Shown here one piece after another: positions 1 through 7,672 of a stretch of DNA of 20,006 nucleotides. A program made the translations under genes and the position numbers. The DNA is from a bacterium (lineage in GTDB: Bacteria > Patescibacteriota > Patescibacteriia > Patescibacteriales > JAGXOH01), in assembly GCA_021106995.1 (NCBI GenBank), contig JAIOTG010000121.1, positions 1 through 20,006 of the forward strand, given 5' to 3'. Below the pieces are notes generated by a model. It was not told the origin of the DNA, ran no database searches, and saw only the letters and a list, made by a program, of their open reading frames with translations. The number at the start of each line of letters is the position of its first letter. Within the stretch, counting starts at the first letter, position 1.

Positions 1-390
1 AACGTAGCCAAGCCAAGCAGTGGTTGTAGTTTTACCGTGACTACCTATTACGGCTATTCCATAGTATTTGTTAAAAATTTCAGCCAAAGCCTCTGCATAA
101 GTCAAAACTCTATAGTTTCCTTTTAAAACTTTAGCTACCTCTTGATTGGTTTTAGAATTATAAGCAGTGGAATAAATTATTAAATCGACATCCTCGGGAA
201 TATTTTCTTTGTCAAAGCCTTCTATTATTTTTATTTTATTTTTTTTCAAAACTTTATCAGTCATAAATTTTTCCTTAACATCAGATCCAGAAACCTTTAC
301 TCCTCTAAAAATCAAAAACTGAGCCAACATAGTCATACCAACCCCCTTTATACCGATCATATAAACTTCTTTTGTTTTATTTAAATCCAT
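1..390 (-). CDS. murC: UDP-N-acetylmuramate--L-alanine ligase (MurC), N-terminal 130 residues, cut by window edge
   Basis: MurC is the cytoplasmic ATP-dependent ligase that adds the first peptide residue, normally L-Ala, to the lactyl carboxyl of UDP-MurNAc. I translated this partial frame by hand from the ATG at 390 to the window edge, and it stays open. Residues 13-19 read GIKGVGM, the glycine-rich nucleotide-sugar-binding loop of Mur ligases. Residues 116-123 read GSHGKTTT, the ATP-binding P-loop typical of MurC. The start lies 9 bases after the murG stop, so this is the last visible gene of the wall operon. No clear Shine-Dalgarno sequence precedes it. The central ATPase and C-terminal domains lie outside the window. 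MurC fits better than MurD, E or F because of the GSHGKTTT form of the P-loop and the position after murG. Confidence 0.9.
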   Translation of the reverse strand, partial: MDLNKTKEVYMIGIKGVGMTMLAQFLIFRGVKVSGSDVKEKFMTDKVLKKNKIKIIEGFDKENIPEDVDLIIYSTAYNSKTNQEVAKVLKGNYRVLTYAEALAEIFNKYYGIAVIGSHGKTTTTAWLGYV

Positions 391-399
391 TTTTAAATC

Positions 400-1464
400 T
401 TAATTCAATTTTATTAATTCCTCTATAACGTCCACTAAATTATCATTACCTATCTTTATAACTTTTTTAATATTATTACTTAACTCTCTTCTTAAATTTT
501 CATCTTCTAACATATTTCTTATACCAGATAAAAAATTATCAGAAGTTAATTCTTTTTGGTTTAAAACAATAGCAGCATTTTTCTCCTTAAAAATATAAGC
601 ATTATCTTCCTGATGAGAATCAGGTATAGGAATTAAAATAGCGGGCTTCCCAAAATATGAAAGCTCTGTTAAAAATCCAAGGCCTGCTCGACTTATAACC
701 AACTCTGACTTTTCCAAAGCCTCCAGTATATAGTCGTGATCCAGGAATTCAAAAGAAGAATAATTTTTATATACTTCTCTACTTCTTTTACCCTTGCCGG
801 TAATATGTATAATTTGAGCAAATTTAGTTATTTCCCCTATATTATTTTCTATTAATTCATTTATCGCCTCTGCTCCGGTTCCTCCCCCCACAACTAATAT
901 TATAGGTAGCCCCTCTTTGATTTCAAAATAATTTTCTTTACTCACATTATTAACGCTTTCCTGAATTGGATTGCCAGTCCAAATAGCTTTCCTTCCATAA
1001 TCCTCTAATGATTTTTTAAAAGTCGTAGTCACCACTCGGGCAAAAGGAGCCATTAATTTATTAGCCAAACCTGGACGAATATCTTGTTGATGGATTAAAA
1101 CAGGAATCCTTAAAATCCAAGCAGACCAGGCAACACCCACACTTACAAAACCACCCGCACTAATAACTAAACTGGGTCTGTTTCTTAAAAGAATAAAAAA
1201 AGATTCAAGACAACCAAAAAATATTTTAAAAATATCTGTAAAATTCTTAAAAGAAAAATAACGACGAAATCTACCAGAGGATATAGCTTTAAAAACAATT
1301 CCCTCTTTCTCAACCATCTCTCTTTCCACTCCTGTTTTTGTTCCAATCCAAACAAAATCAATATTATGATGTTTCTTTAAAATTATTTTTCTAATTGACA
1401 GAAGAGGAACAACTGGACCACCAGATCCTCCACCAGTCAAAAATATTGTTTTATTTTTACTCAT
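400..1464 (-). CDS. murG: UDP-N-acetylglucosamine--MurNAc-(pentapeptide)-PP-undecaprenol GlcNAc transferase (MurG)
   Basis: MurG adds GlcNAc to lipid I on the inner membrane face, giving lipid II. The 354-residue length is normal for this GT28 family enzyme. Visible family marks are the N-terminal glycine loop GGGSGGPVVP (11-20), HQQD followed by PGLANK (125-136), the donor-domain loop VVGGGTGAEAIN (191-202), SRAG (258-261), TELSYFGKPAILIP (266-279) and HQEDNA (284-289). The last two carry the Glu, Gln and Asn that hold the UDP-GlcNAc donor. Two positions are unusual: the canonical GGTGGH loop has Pro17 in place of His, and the usual HEQN reads HQQD. The gene starts 1 base after the ftsW stop, implying translational coupling. 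Confidence is high from the overall pattern and the operon context. Confidence 0.95.
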   Translation of the reverse strand: MSKNKTIFLTGGGSGGPVVPLLSIRKIILKKHHNIDFVWIGTKTGVEREMVEKEGIVFKAISSGRFRRYFSFKNFTDIFKIFFGCLESFFILLRNRPSLVISAGGFVSVGVAWSAWILRIPVLIHQQDIRPGLANKLMAPFARVVTTTFKKSLEDYGRKAIWTGNPIQESVNNVSKENYFEIKEGLPIILVVGGGTGAEAINELIENNIGEITKFAQIIHITGKGKRSREVYKNYSSFEFLDHDYILEALEKSELVISRAGLGFLTELSYFGKPAILIPIPDSHQEDNAYIFKEKNAAIVLNQKELTSDNFLSGIRNMLEDENLRRELSNNIKKVIKIGNDNLVDVIEELIKLN

Positions 1465-1465
1465 T

Positions 1466-2596
1466 TTATTTTTCAGTATATTTACTTATATTAACTAAAA
1501 TACCCAAAGCCAACAAACTCGCCATCATTGCCGATCCTCCATAACTTATTAAAGGAAGGGGGACGCCAGTCATTGGAATTAAATTTATCATTCCTCCAAT
1601 ATTAAGAAAAACCTGAATAGCTATCCATGAAACAATTCCTACTGCTAAAATTTGCCCAAAACGATCAGAGGCATGTTTAGCTATTAAAACACCTTTTAAG
1701 AAAAAAAGAAAGAATAAAATAATCAACAAAGAAGAAAAAACAAAACCAACCTCTTCGGCTATAATTGAGAAAATTGAATCACCGCTAACCTCTGGTAAAT
1801 ACATATATTTTTGCCTGCTTTGTCCTATGCCACGTCCCCAAAAACCCCCTGATCCAACCGCTATTAATGATTGATTAATCTGATAACACTGCCCCTGAAC
1901 ATCTATTTCTGGGTTAGTAAGACAATTAAAACGATCCTTAACATAAGGCTTGGCATTCAAAATAAAGACTAAGACTAAAACAGAAACCAGGCCTAAAGAA
2001 ATTAAATGAATTATTTTACCCCCTCCTACAAAATAAACTATTACAGAGGATATTCCTATAATAGCTAAAGTTCCAATATCTGGTTGCATTATCATTAAAA
2101 AACTTATAAATCCTAAAATTATAAGAAAAGGACCCAGTCCTTGAGAAATTGAATTTAGGTCACCTTGTCGCCTTTCAAGCCAAGCTGCTAAATAAATAAG
2201 GAAGGAAACTTTAACAAATTCAGCTGGTTGTAAAGAAAAACCAAATATATTTATCCAACTATTAGCCTTTCCATAATGAGCTCCGAGGCCTGGAATAAAA
2301 ACTAATAATAAAAAAAGACAGGAAATGAGCAAAAAACCGATTGCATGTTTTTTCCAAAAAAAGTAATTAATCTTAGAAAAAATATAAAAAAGAATAGCCC
2401 CCAAAACAACGCTTAATATCTGATGGTTAAAATAATAATAACTATTATCAAACATCTTATACCCCACAACTGATGAGGCGCTAGACAGCATTAAAAGACC
2501 AGCATAAACCAATAAAATTATAATCACAATTAAAAATTTATCAGCCTTATGTTCTCCTGGTTTTTTTTTAAATATATTTTTTAAAAACTTTTTCAT
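1466..2596 (-). CDS. ftsW: FtsW/RodA/SpoVE-family peptidoglycan polymerase, probably FtsW
   Basis: This polytopic SEDS-family membrane protein polymerises lipid II glycan strands, typically with a class B penicillin-binding protein partner. The 376-residue length is typical. About ten hydrophobic segments are visible, beginning near residue 22. Family motifs include GFSLQPAEFVK (119-129), QPDIGT (171-176), the large loop GSGGFWGRGIGQSRQKYMYLP (split about 248-268) followed by SGDSIFSIIAEEVGF (271-285), and GMINLIPMTGVPLPLISYGG (335-354). Asp273 matches the conserved loop acid considered catalytic in this family. FtsW and RodA cannot be separated securely by sequence alone; the position between mraY and murG favours FtsW. 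A cytoplasmic basic N-terminus precedes the first helix. Confidence 0.93.
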   Translation of the reverse strand: MKKFLKNIFKKKPGEHKADKFLIVIIILLVYAGLLMLSSASSVVGYKMFDNSYYYFNHQILSVVLGAILFYIFSKINYFFWKKHAIGFLLISCLFLLLVFIPGLGAHYGKANSWINIFGFSLQPAEFVKVSFLIYLAAWLERRQGDLNSISQGLGPFLIILGFISFLMIMQPDIGTLAIIGISSVIVYFVGGGKIIHLISLGLVSVLVLVFILNAKPYVKDRFNCLTNPEIDVQGQCYQINQSLIAVGSGGFWGRGIGQSRQKYMYLPEVSGDSIFSIIAEEVGFVFSSLLIILFFLFFLKGVLIAKHASDRFGQILAVGIVSWIAIQVFLNIGGMINLIPMTGVPLPLISYGGSAMMASLLALGILVNISKYTEK

Positions 2597-2605
2597 TTTT
2601 AAAAA

Positions 2606-3304
2606 TTATCCTCCCTTTCTAACTATACACATGGGAGTGGTTTCACTGCCTTGACCCAAGGGATTATCTTTAAAAACTTTCTGAGCAAATTGCTTAGATA
2701 TTTCCTTACTTGATCTTCCTAAAACCGCAACTCCTAAATCATTAGCATCTATTATAACTACTTTATTTCCTAATAAGTCTTCTAAATCTTTAGCTACTTT
2801 ATTTGGTTTTTTAGGTCCAAATTTAGCATATTCATTATAAGGAGGGAGGGTATAATCACAAGGGCCATCAATGGCTGATACTTTTGACCCACAAACACGA
2901 TAAAAAACTCCTCTTATCCCAAACGGCTTAGTTAGCACTGAGGCAATGATACCTAAAAAAATACGGACCACCCCTACCTCCCTAATGGCAAGCTCCATGG
3001 TCCAAGGACTTCCAATCCCAATTCCATAAGGAGATTTGTAAACAAATCTACTTAAAAAATTAGCCAACCTAGAAGGCTTAATATCTTTTATTGGAAAAGC
3101 CCTTCCTTGAATAATAGCAATCATTCTTTCACTTATAAAAATAAAGTCTTCCTTCTTTAAATGAGGTCTTAAATATTTTTCTACCACATCCTTGAGCTTA
3201 TCTCCTTTTTTAATAACATGAGTTTTTATAGGAAACCGTAAATAAACTTCCTCATCCACTTTTATCTCTAAATTTTTCCCTTCATTGGGCTTTAAATTTT
3301 CCAT
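2606..3304 (-). CDS. Coenzyme F420-0:L-glutamate ligase-like (CofE/FbiB-type) protein in the murD slot
   Basis: The 232-residue protein resembles the CofE family (COG1478-type), whose characterised members form a GTP-dependent amide bond between L-glutamate and the lactyl carboxyl of F420-0 or add further gamma-glutamates. Supporting signs are the N-terminal stretch ending FIFISERMIAIIQGRAFPIK (54-73), the Gly/Asp-rich part around VCGSKVSAIDGPCDY (137-151), and VVIIDANDLGVAVLG (182-196), where Asp186 and Asp189 resemble the family metal or phosphate ligands. There is no signal peptide or long membrane helix, so it is probably cytoplasmic, although residues 112-125 are hydrophobic. No other F420 gene is visible. 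It lies 9 bases before ftsW and 16 bases after mraY, replacing the murD of the classical order. I infer a role on a wall precursor; a folate or other glutamylation role is also possible. The family call is moderately secure; the substrate is unknown. Confidence 0.72.
   Translation of the reverse strand: MENLKPNEGKNLEIKVDEEVYLRFPIKTHVIKKGDKLKDVVEKYLRPHLKKEDFIFISERMIAIIQGRAFPIKDIKPSRLANFLSRFVYKSPYGIGIGSPWTMELAIREVGVVRIFLGIIASVLTKPFGIRGVFYRVCGSKVSAIDGPCDYTLPPYNEYAKFGPKKPNKVAKDLEDLLGNKVVIIDANDLGVAVLGRSSKEISKQFAQKVFKDNPLGQGSETTPMCIVRKGG
2610..2616 (-). promoter_or_regulatory. Candidate Shine-Dalgarno sequence for ftsW
   Basis: The minus strand reads GGGAGGA here, inside the last codons of the upstream CofE-like gene and 13 bases before the ftsW ATG. 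It is the best anti-16S complement seen in a window where most genes lack one. The spacing is longer than usual, so its role is uncertain. Confidence 0.4.
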
Positions 3305-3320
3305 ATTTTTATAAAAATAA

Positions 3321-4376
3321 TTAAATAGTTTTATCTAAAAAAAACAAAATCAATCCAATAGCAGAACTAATCCCTGCTATTACCCAAAAACGCATTACAA
3401 TTTTAGGCTCAGGCCAGCCCTTGGCCTGAAGATGGTGATGAATAGGCGCAGATAAAAAAACCTTTTTACCTTTTCTTAAACGTTTAGATGTAATTTGAAT
3501 AATAACTGAGAATGATTCCAATACAAAAATTGAACCGATTATGGGCAAGAGAATGGCTGAATTAGTAAGCATGGCAATAATACCAAGTGTCACTCCTAAG
3601 CTCATAGCGCCGGTGTCCCCCATATAAAATCTAGCTGGATTGATATTAAACCAAAGAAAAGCACATAAAGCTCCGGCAATTACAGAACAAAACGTAGCTA
3701 AATCATACCTTCCTAATACAAAGGATATAGCTCCCATAGCTCCAAACGATGTCAAAAGAACGCCCCCAGCTAAACCGTCAAGTCCATCGGTTTCGTTCAC
3801 AGAAAAAGCCGTTCCTACTATCACAAAAATAAAGAAAGGAATATACCACCATGAAATTTCAAAACTGCCATAAAAAGGAACATGCAAAATAGTCCAATCT
3901 AATTTAAAATAAAACCACCAAGCTCCAATTAAAGCAATTAAAGTATATATAAATAAACGATGTTTCATGTTTAATCTTCCACCACCCTTAACTCCTTTTT
4001 GTCTAACATCTAACCAGTCATCAAAAAGCCCGACCAAAGCAGTCGCCACCAAGGCTCCTAAAGGAAGTAAAGTTTCTCCCCGGGATAAAAAATTTAAATT
4101 TTTAAAAACTTCTACTTGAGGGAAAAATTTAGCCAAATAAAAAAGTCCTAAAGAAAAAATTAAAACAGTTACCCAAATTAATAAACCACCCATAGTTGGA
4201 GTTCCCTCCTTGTGAGCGTGCATTTTACTAAATAAAGGAGTATCACCTTGATTTCTAATCTTTTTACCTAATTTATATTTATAAAGAAAATGGGTCAAAA
4301 GAGGCGTCCAGGCTAAAGTAAAAATAAAAGCCATAGTACCTAAAAATAAAATTTTTACTACACTAAAAATTTCCAT
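3321..4376 (-). CDS. mraY: Phospho-N-acetylmuramoyl-pentapeptide-transferase (MraY)
   Basis: MraY transfers phospho-MurNAc-peptide from UDP to undecaprenyl phosphate, making lipid I in the membrane. The 351-residue multi-helix protein carries the family signatures in order: HKEGTPTMGG (55-64), the Asp pair in GLFDDWLD (116-123), NETDGLDGLAGG (194-205), FNINPARFYMGDTG (243-256) and the histidine motif APIHHHLQAKGW (310-321). The Asp pair and the NETDGLDG and GDTG acids form the Mg-dependent active site. The polytopic pattern of roughly ten helices fits the family. It lies 5 bases after the small membrane protein gene and precedes the CofE-like gene, so it is the first recognisable wall enzyme of the operon. 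WecA-type transferases are a less likely alternative because of the histidine motif and the context. Confidence 0.96.
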   Translation of the reverse strand: MEIFSVVKILFLGTMAFIFTLAWTPLLTHFLYKYKLGKKIRNQGDTPLFSKMHAHKEGTPTMGGLLIWVTVLIFSLGLFYLAKFFPQVEVFKNLNFLSRGETLLPLGALVATALVGLFDDWLDVRQKGVKGGGRLNMKHRLFIYTLIALIGAWWFYFKLDWTILHVPFYGSFEISWWYIPFFIFVIVGTAFSVNETDGLDGLAGGVLLTSFGAMGAISFVLGRYDLATFCSVIAGALCAFLWFNINPARFYMGDTGAMSLGVTLGIIAMLTNSAILLPIIGSIFVLESFSVIIQITSKRLRKGKKVFLSAPIHHHLQAKGWPEPKIVMRFWVIAGISSAIGLILFFLDKTI

Positions 4377-4381
4377 AACAA

Positions 4382-4798
4382 TTATCTAAAATTTATTAAA
4401 TAAATAGGACCTAAAGAAATGATTAAAAAAATATTGGCCAAAAGAGACGCGGAAAAGAGTAAATGCGCCAAAAATCTATAATCACTCCATTTAAGAAAAA
4501 TTAATAACAAAGCCAAATTAACAATAAAAATTAATAAACCCAACAAAGGAATAATATATAAATTACTACTCGGACCTATTAAATCAACTCCCAGGTCAAC
4601 ATTATAATGAAGTATAAGAGTATTATCACTAACCTTAAAATTAATATACAAAACTGAAACCCAAAGCAAAAAATTAAAAAACAATATAAGGGCAAAATAA
4701 ATTTTTGCATAGAAAAAATCAAATACCTCCAAGAGATCAATTAATAATTTCTTCTTTATAAAGCCCAAAACATCAAAAAACTTAGTAGAAAAATCCAT
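4382..4798 (-). CDS. Small hypothetical membrane protein heading the cell-wall operon
   Basis: I do not recognise a characterised function. The 138-residue protein has a positively charged amphipathic N-terminus, then about three membrane helices near residues 33-53, 80-101 and 108-134. Between the first two is an exposed stretch LILHYNVDLGVDLIG (61-75). This loosely recalls the His-Tyr-Asn motif of DUF1648-like membrane proteins, but the match is weak. It is the first gene after the candidate wall-operon promoter and ends 5 bases before mraY, so co-transcription with mraY is likely. It could assist lipid-carrier handling or division-site membrane organisation, which is inference from position only. 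Confidence 0.7.
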   Translation of the reverse strand: MDFSTKFFDVLGFIKKKLLIDLLEVFDFFYAKIYFALILFFNFLLWVSVLYINFKVSDNTLILHYNVDLGVDLIGPSSNLYIIPLLGLLIFIVNLALLLIFLKWSDYRFLAHLLFSASLLANIFLIISLGPIYLINFR

Positions 4799-4845
4799 AT
4801 TTAATAGAAACTTAATAAATTATTACCTTTTGTAAATAGTTTAAC

Positions 4846-4874
4846 ATAATAAAGTAAAAAATAAAATTCTTCAA
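4846..4874 (-). promoter_or_regulatory. Candidate sigma-70-type promoter of the cell-wall operon
   Basis: Reading the minus strand, a -35-like TTGAAG (4874-4869) is followed after exactly 17 bases by a -10-like TATTAT (4851-4846). Transcription would start near 4839, leaving a leader of about 40 bases before the ATG at 4798. An AAAAGG purine tract lies within the leader, but too far upstream for an ordinary Shine-Dalgarno. The -35 overlaps that of the opposite promoter by five bases. Confidence 0.55.
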
Positions 4875-4898
4875 CTAATGTTTTTTTTATGATATAAT
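4870..4898 (+). promoter_or_regulatory. Candidate sigma-70-type promoter of the pilB-glycosyltransferase operon
   Basis: A perfect TATAAT lies at 4893-4898, and TTCAAC lies 17 bases upstream at 4870-4875. The -35 matches the consensus at only three of six positions, so the strong -10 carries the call. Transcription would start near 4905, giving a leader of about 25 bases before the pilB ATG at 4930. No clear Shine-Dalgarno precedes that ATG. Confidence 0.55.
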
Positions 4899-4929
4899 AA
4901 ATTAAAGTTTTAGTAATTATAAATAAACA

Positions 4930-6657
4930 ATGGTTGAGGAAAAAATTAAAAAAATACTTATAGAAAATGAAGTTTTGGACGAAAAAGAGTTTAAAAAATA
5001 TAGGGACACTGCTCGAGAGAAAAATAAAGATACTTTAAGTTATCTAATAGATAAAAAGATACTTTCTCCTTCTCCTTTTTATAAATTAGTTGCTCAATAT
5101 TTTAAACTCCCCTTCATAGATTTGCAAGAACTAAACATAGAAGGGAAAATACTATCTTCCATCCCTGAAAAGACGGCTTCTGTCCATAAAATAATCGCTT
5201 TCGAGGCAGACGATAAAACAATAAAATTAGCCACTGTCAATCCTGATCAATTAGAAATTTTCGAATTTATTAAAAAAAAGACTGGACTTAAACCGGAAAT
5301 TTATGTAACTACCCCTAAAAACATATCAAATCAATTAAAAAATTATCACAAAAAACTAAAAAACGAATTCAATTTTTTTCAAAAAGAGAAGGACGGTACA
5401 GATAATTCTGATGCTGAAGGATTAAGAAGAAAAGGAGAGGAGGTTTCCACTATTAATTTAGTTAATAAATTATTAGAGCACGCTATTTTCCAAGAGGCCA
5501 GTGATATACATATTGAGCCAGAAGAGAATAAAACAATAGTTAGATACAGGGTTGATGGAATATTGCACAATGTAATGACTTTACCTAAAAGCACCCATAA
5601 TGGCATTGTGGCTAGAATTAAAATACTTTCAAACCTAAAAATAGACGAACATAGAATGCCCCAGGATGGAAGATTTAAAATATACAACAAAAAATACAAA
5701 ATATCATTTCGTGTTTCAATAATCCCAACCTTTAATGGAGAAAAAATTGTTTTAAGACTTTTAAATGAACAAGCTGGAATTCTAACTTTAGAAGAATTAG
5801 GCTTTCAAAAAAAGGCTCTTGATAAAATCAAAAGAAGTATAAAGAAGCCCCATGGAGAAATTTTGGTAACCGGTCCTACGGGATCAGGCAAAACCACAAC
5901 TCTTTACACTATCTTAAATATACTCAACACTCCGGAAGTAAATATATCAACCATTGAAGATCCAATAGAGTATCACATGGAAAGAATCAATCAATCACAA
6001 ATTCAACCCAAAATAGGTTATACTTTTGCTCTAGGACTAAGAGCTTTTCTAAGGCAAGATCCCGATATTATAATGGTAGGAGAAATCAGAGATGAAGAGA
6101 CAGCTCAGATTGCTACCCACGCAGCCATGACCGGTCATTTAGTCCTATCCACCTTACATACCAATGACACAATTTCTACAATTTTCCGATTAAGTAATAT
6201 GGGAATTCCTTTTTATCTAATATCAAATACTGTTAACATAATTATAGCGCAAGGTTTGGTAAGAAAAATTTGCCCCAACTGCATTCAAAGTTATAATTTA
6301 ACCAAAGAAGTTGGAGAAGAATTAGAAAAACAATTTGACACCAAAGCCATAATTAAAAAAATGCAAGAGGAAGGAATAATCTCCGAAGACCAAAAAAGCT
6401 TAAAAGACCTTCTTTTCTATAAAGGTAAGGGATGTAAACAATGTAAACACACGGGATATAAAGGTAGAATTGGAATATACGAAATACTTGAAAATACTGA
6501 AGGCTTGTCTAGCCTTATATTAAAACAAGCTGGAGAAAAAGAATTAAAAGAACAGGCAAAGGCAGACGGCTTGATAACTATGCCAGAAGATGCTTTTATA
6601 AAAGCAAGGAACGGAATTACCACTATTGATGAAATAATGAGAATAAGTAAAAGATAG
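4930..6657 (+). CDS. pilB: Type IV pilus assembly ATPase PilB (GspE family)
   Basis: PilB is the cytoplasmic hexameric motor that powers pilin polymerisation through PilC and the PilMNO complex. The 575-residue protein has a GspE N-terminal domain (roughly 45-140), a linker, and the secretion ATPase core. Core motifs are Walker A GPTGSGKT (315-322), the Asp box TIEDPIEY (341-348), the Walker B region DIIMVGEIRDEETA (379-392) and the His box TGHLVLSTLHTND (401-413). Cys448, Cys451, Cys502 and Cys505 form the CxxC pair expected to bind zinc, which marks PilB/GspE rather than the retraction ATPase PilT. It ends in TAG, 2 bases before the glycosyltransferase start. It is separated from pilC and pilMNO, which lie on the opposite strand at 10351-17926. 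Confidence 0.96.
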   Translation: MVEEKIKKILIENEVLDEKEFKKYRDTAREKNKDTLSYLIDKKILSPSPFYKLVAQYFKLPFIDLQELNIEGKILSSIPEKTASVHKIIAFEADDKTIKLATVNPDQLEIFEFIKKKTGLKPEIYVTTPKNISNQLKNYHKKLKNEFNFFQKEKDGTDNSDAEGLRRKGEEVSTINLVNKLLEHAIFQEASDIHIEPEENKTIVRYRVDGILHNVMTLPKSTHNGIVARIKILSNLKIDEHRMPQDGRFKIYNKKYKISFRVSIIPTFNGEKIVLRLLNEQAGILTLEELGFQKKALDKIKRSIKKPHGEILVTGPTGSGKTTTLYTILNILNTPEVNISTIEDPIEYHMERINQSQIQPKIGYTFALGLRAFLRQDPDIIMVGEIRDEETAQIATHAAMTGHLVLSTLHTNDTISTIFRLSNMGIPFYLISNTVNIIIAQGLVRKICPNCIQSYNLTKEVGEELEKQFDTKAIIKKMQEEGIISEDQKSLKDLLFYKGKGCKQCKHTGYKGRIGIYEILENTEGLSSLILKQAGEKELKEQAKADGLITMPEDAFIKARNGITTIDEIMRISKR

Positions 6658-6659
6658 TT

Positions 6660-7334
6660 ATGACAAAAAAATATAAAACAGTGTGCATCATTCCAGCTCT
6701 TAATGAAGGAAAGAACGTAGGGGCTATTTTGCCTGAAGTTAAAAAATATGTAGACGAGGTTGTGGTAATAGACGACGGATCTACTGATAAAACTTTTGAA
6801 GAAGCTAGAAAAAACGAAGTAATAGTTATAAGACATATCGTAAACAGGGGGCAAGGAGCAGCCCTAGAGACAGGAAATCAGTATGCCAAAAAAATAAACG
6901 CTGATATCGTTGTTCATTTTGATGCTGATGGACAATTTTTAGCGAAAGAAATAGAAGAAATAATTAAGCCAATCAAAACAGGGGAAGCTGAAATTGTTTT
7001 TGGCTCTAGATTTTTAGGCAAAACTTCAGAAATGCCATGGTTTAAAAAAAATATAATAATACCGTTAGCCCACTTAACTAATAAATTAATTATCGGAAAA
7101 AGTCTCTCAGACCCTCAAAGTGGTTTTAGAGCTCTTTCTAAAAAAACTCTTGATAAAATAAAAATAGAGCAAGATGGAATGGCTCATTGCAGTGAAATTA
7201 TTTATAAAGCTTTTAAATATAATTTAAAAATAAAAGAAGTTCCTATTAAAGTTATATATAAAAATTTCGGACAAAATTTTAATGGAGGAATAAAAATAAT
7301 AAAAGACTTGCTATTATCAAAAATAATTGATTAA
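6660..7334 (+). CDS. Family 2 glycosyltransferase, dolichyl/polyprenyl-phosphate sugar synthase-like
   Basis: This 224-residue GT-A fold enzyme probably transfers a sugar from a nucleotide donor to a polyprenyl phosphate at the cytoplasmic membrane face. Visible motifs are IPALNE (11-16), VVVIDDGSTD (34-43), the metal-binding HFDADGQ (86-92) and DPQSGFRALS (151-160), a set typical of DPM1/DPG-synthase-like enzymes. It has no C-terminal membrane helices. The next gene encodes a DUF2304 membrane protein, a common partner of this GT2 type, which may anchor it. It starts 2 bases after pilB, so the two are probably co-transcribed. Donor and acceptor cannot be read from sequence. A role in pilin or surface-glycan decoration is inference. 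Confidence 0.88.
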   Translation: MTKKYKTVCIIPALNEGKNVGAILPEVKKYVDEVVVIDDGSTDKTFEEARKNEVIVIRHIVNRGQGAALETGNQYAKKINADIVVHFDADGQFLAKEIEEIIKPIKTGEAEIVFGSRFLGKTSEMPWFKKNIIIPLAHLTNKLIIGKSLSDPQSGFRALSKKTLDKIKIEQDGMAHCSEIIYKAFKYNLKIKEVPIKVIYKNFGQNFNGGIKIIKDLLLSKIID

Positions 7335-7335
7335 A

Positions 7336-7662
7336 ATGTTCCAACAAACAATAGCCCTAATCATAATAGCCATTTTGCTTTCCAGATTAATTTGGCAAAA
7401 ACAAAAAAAACAAATCCCAAAAAATGAATTTTTATTTTGGTTTTTATTTTGGTTTTTAGCAGCTATAGCAATATCAGGAATCAAATGGATTGACAAAATA
7501 GTGTCCAAATTAGGCTTCTCAGGATCTGGAATAGACGTCTTATTGTATCTTGGAATAATTATACTTTTTTATCTAATTTTTAAAATAAGAATAAGGCAAG
7601 AAAAACAAAGTAGAGAAATAACTGAAATTATTAGAAAAATTTCTTTAAAAAATAACAATTAA
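7336..7662 (+). CDS. DUF2304 family small membrane protein
   Basis: The 108-residue protein has three hydrophobic segments, about residues 2-17, 34-48 and 67-82, and a charged C-terminal tail predicted to be cytoplasmic. The EFLFWFLFWFLAA segment, the small-residue GSGIDVLLYLG stretch and the final R/K/E-rich helix match the DUF2304 pattern. I chose the ATG at 7336, 1 base after the GT2 stop, over a TTG at 7327 that would overlap that gene by 8 bases. DUF2304 genes often sit directly after a DPM-like GT2 gene, as here. A role as membrane anchor or flippase-like partner of that enzyme is a reasonable inference, but no activity is established. Confidence 0.8.
   Translation: MFQQTIALIIIAILLSRLIWQKQKKQIPKNEFLFWFLFWFLAAIAISGIKWIDKIVSKLGFSGSGIDVLLYLGIIILFYLIFKIRIRQEKQSREITEIIRKISLKNNN
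7429..7457 (+). repeat. 12-bp tandem repeat, about 2.4 copies, inside the DUF2304 gene
   Basis: The unit TTTTTATTTTGG occurs at 7429-7440 and again at 7441-7452, followed by a partial copy. It encodes the repeated Phe-Leu-Phe-Trp of the second membrane helix. It is in frame and probably reflects protein constraint or minor slippage. Confidence 0.6.
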
Positions 7663-7672
7663 AAAAATATAT

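Noticed and set aside
2606..3304. Calling this gene murD because of its position
   Set aside because: It lacks the Mur ligase P-loop (GxxGKT/S) and the three-domain length; it resembles CofE instead.
5379..5699. Minus-strand open frame of 106 codons inside pilB
   Set aside because: It lies antisense to the conserved ATPase core, has no recognisable domain, and is explained by codon bias of pilB.
6417..6854. Minus-strand open frame of 145 codons across the pilB/GT2 junction
   Set aside because: It covers the zinc motif of PilB and the catalytic N-terminus of the GT2 gene in antisense and shows no domain of its own.
7327..7335. TTG as start of the DUF2304 gene
   Set aside because: It would overlap the GT2 gene by 8 bases, and an ATG at 7336, 1 base after the GT2 stop, fits the family N-terminus.
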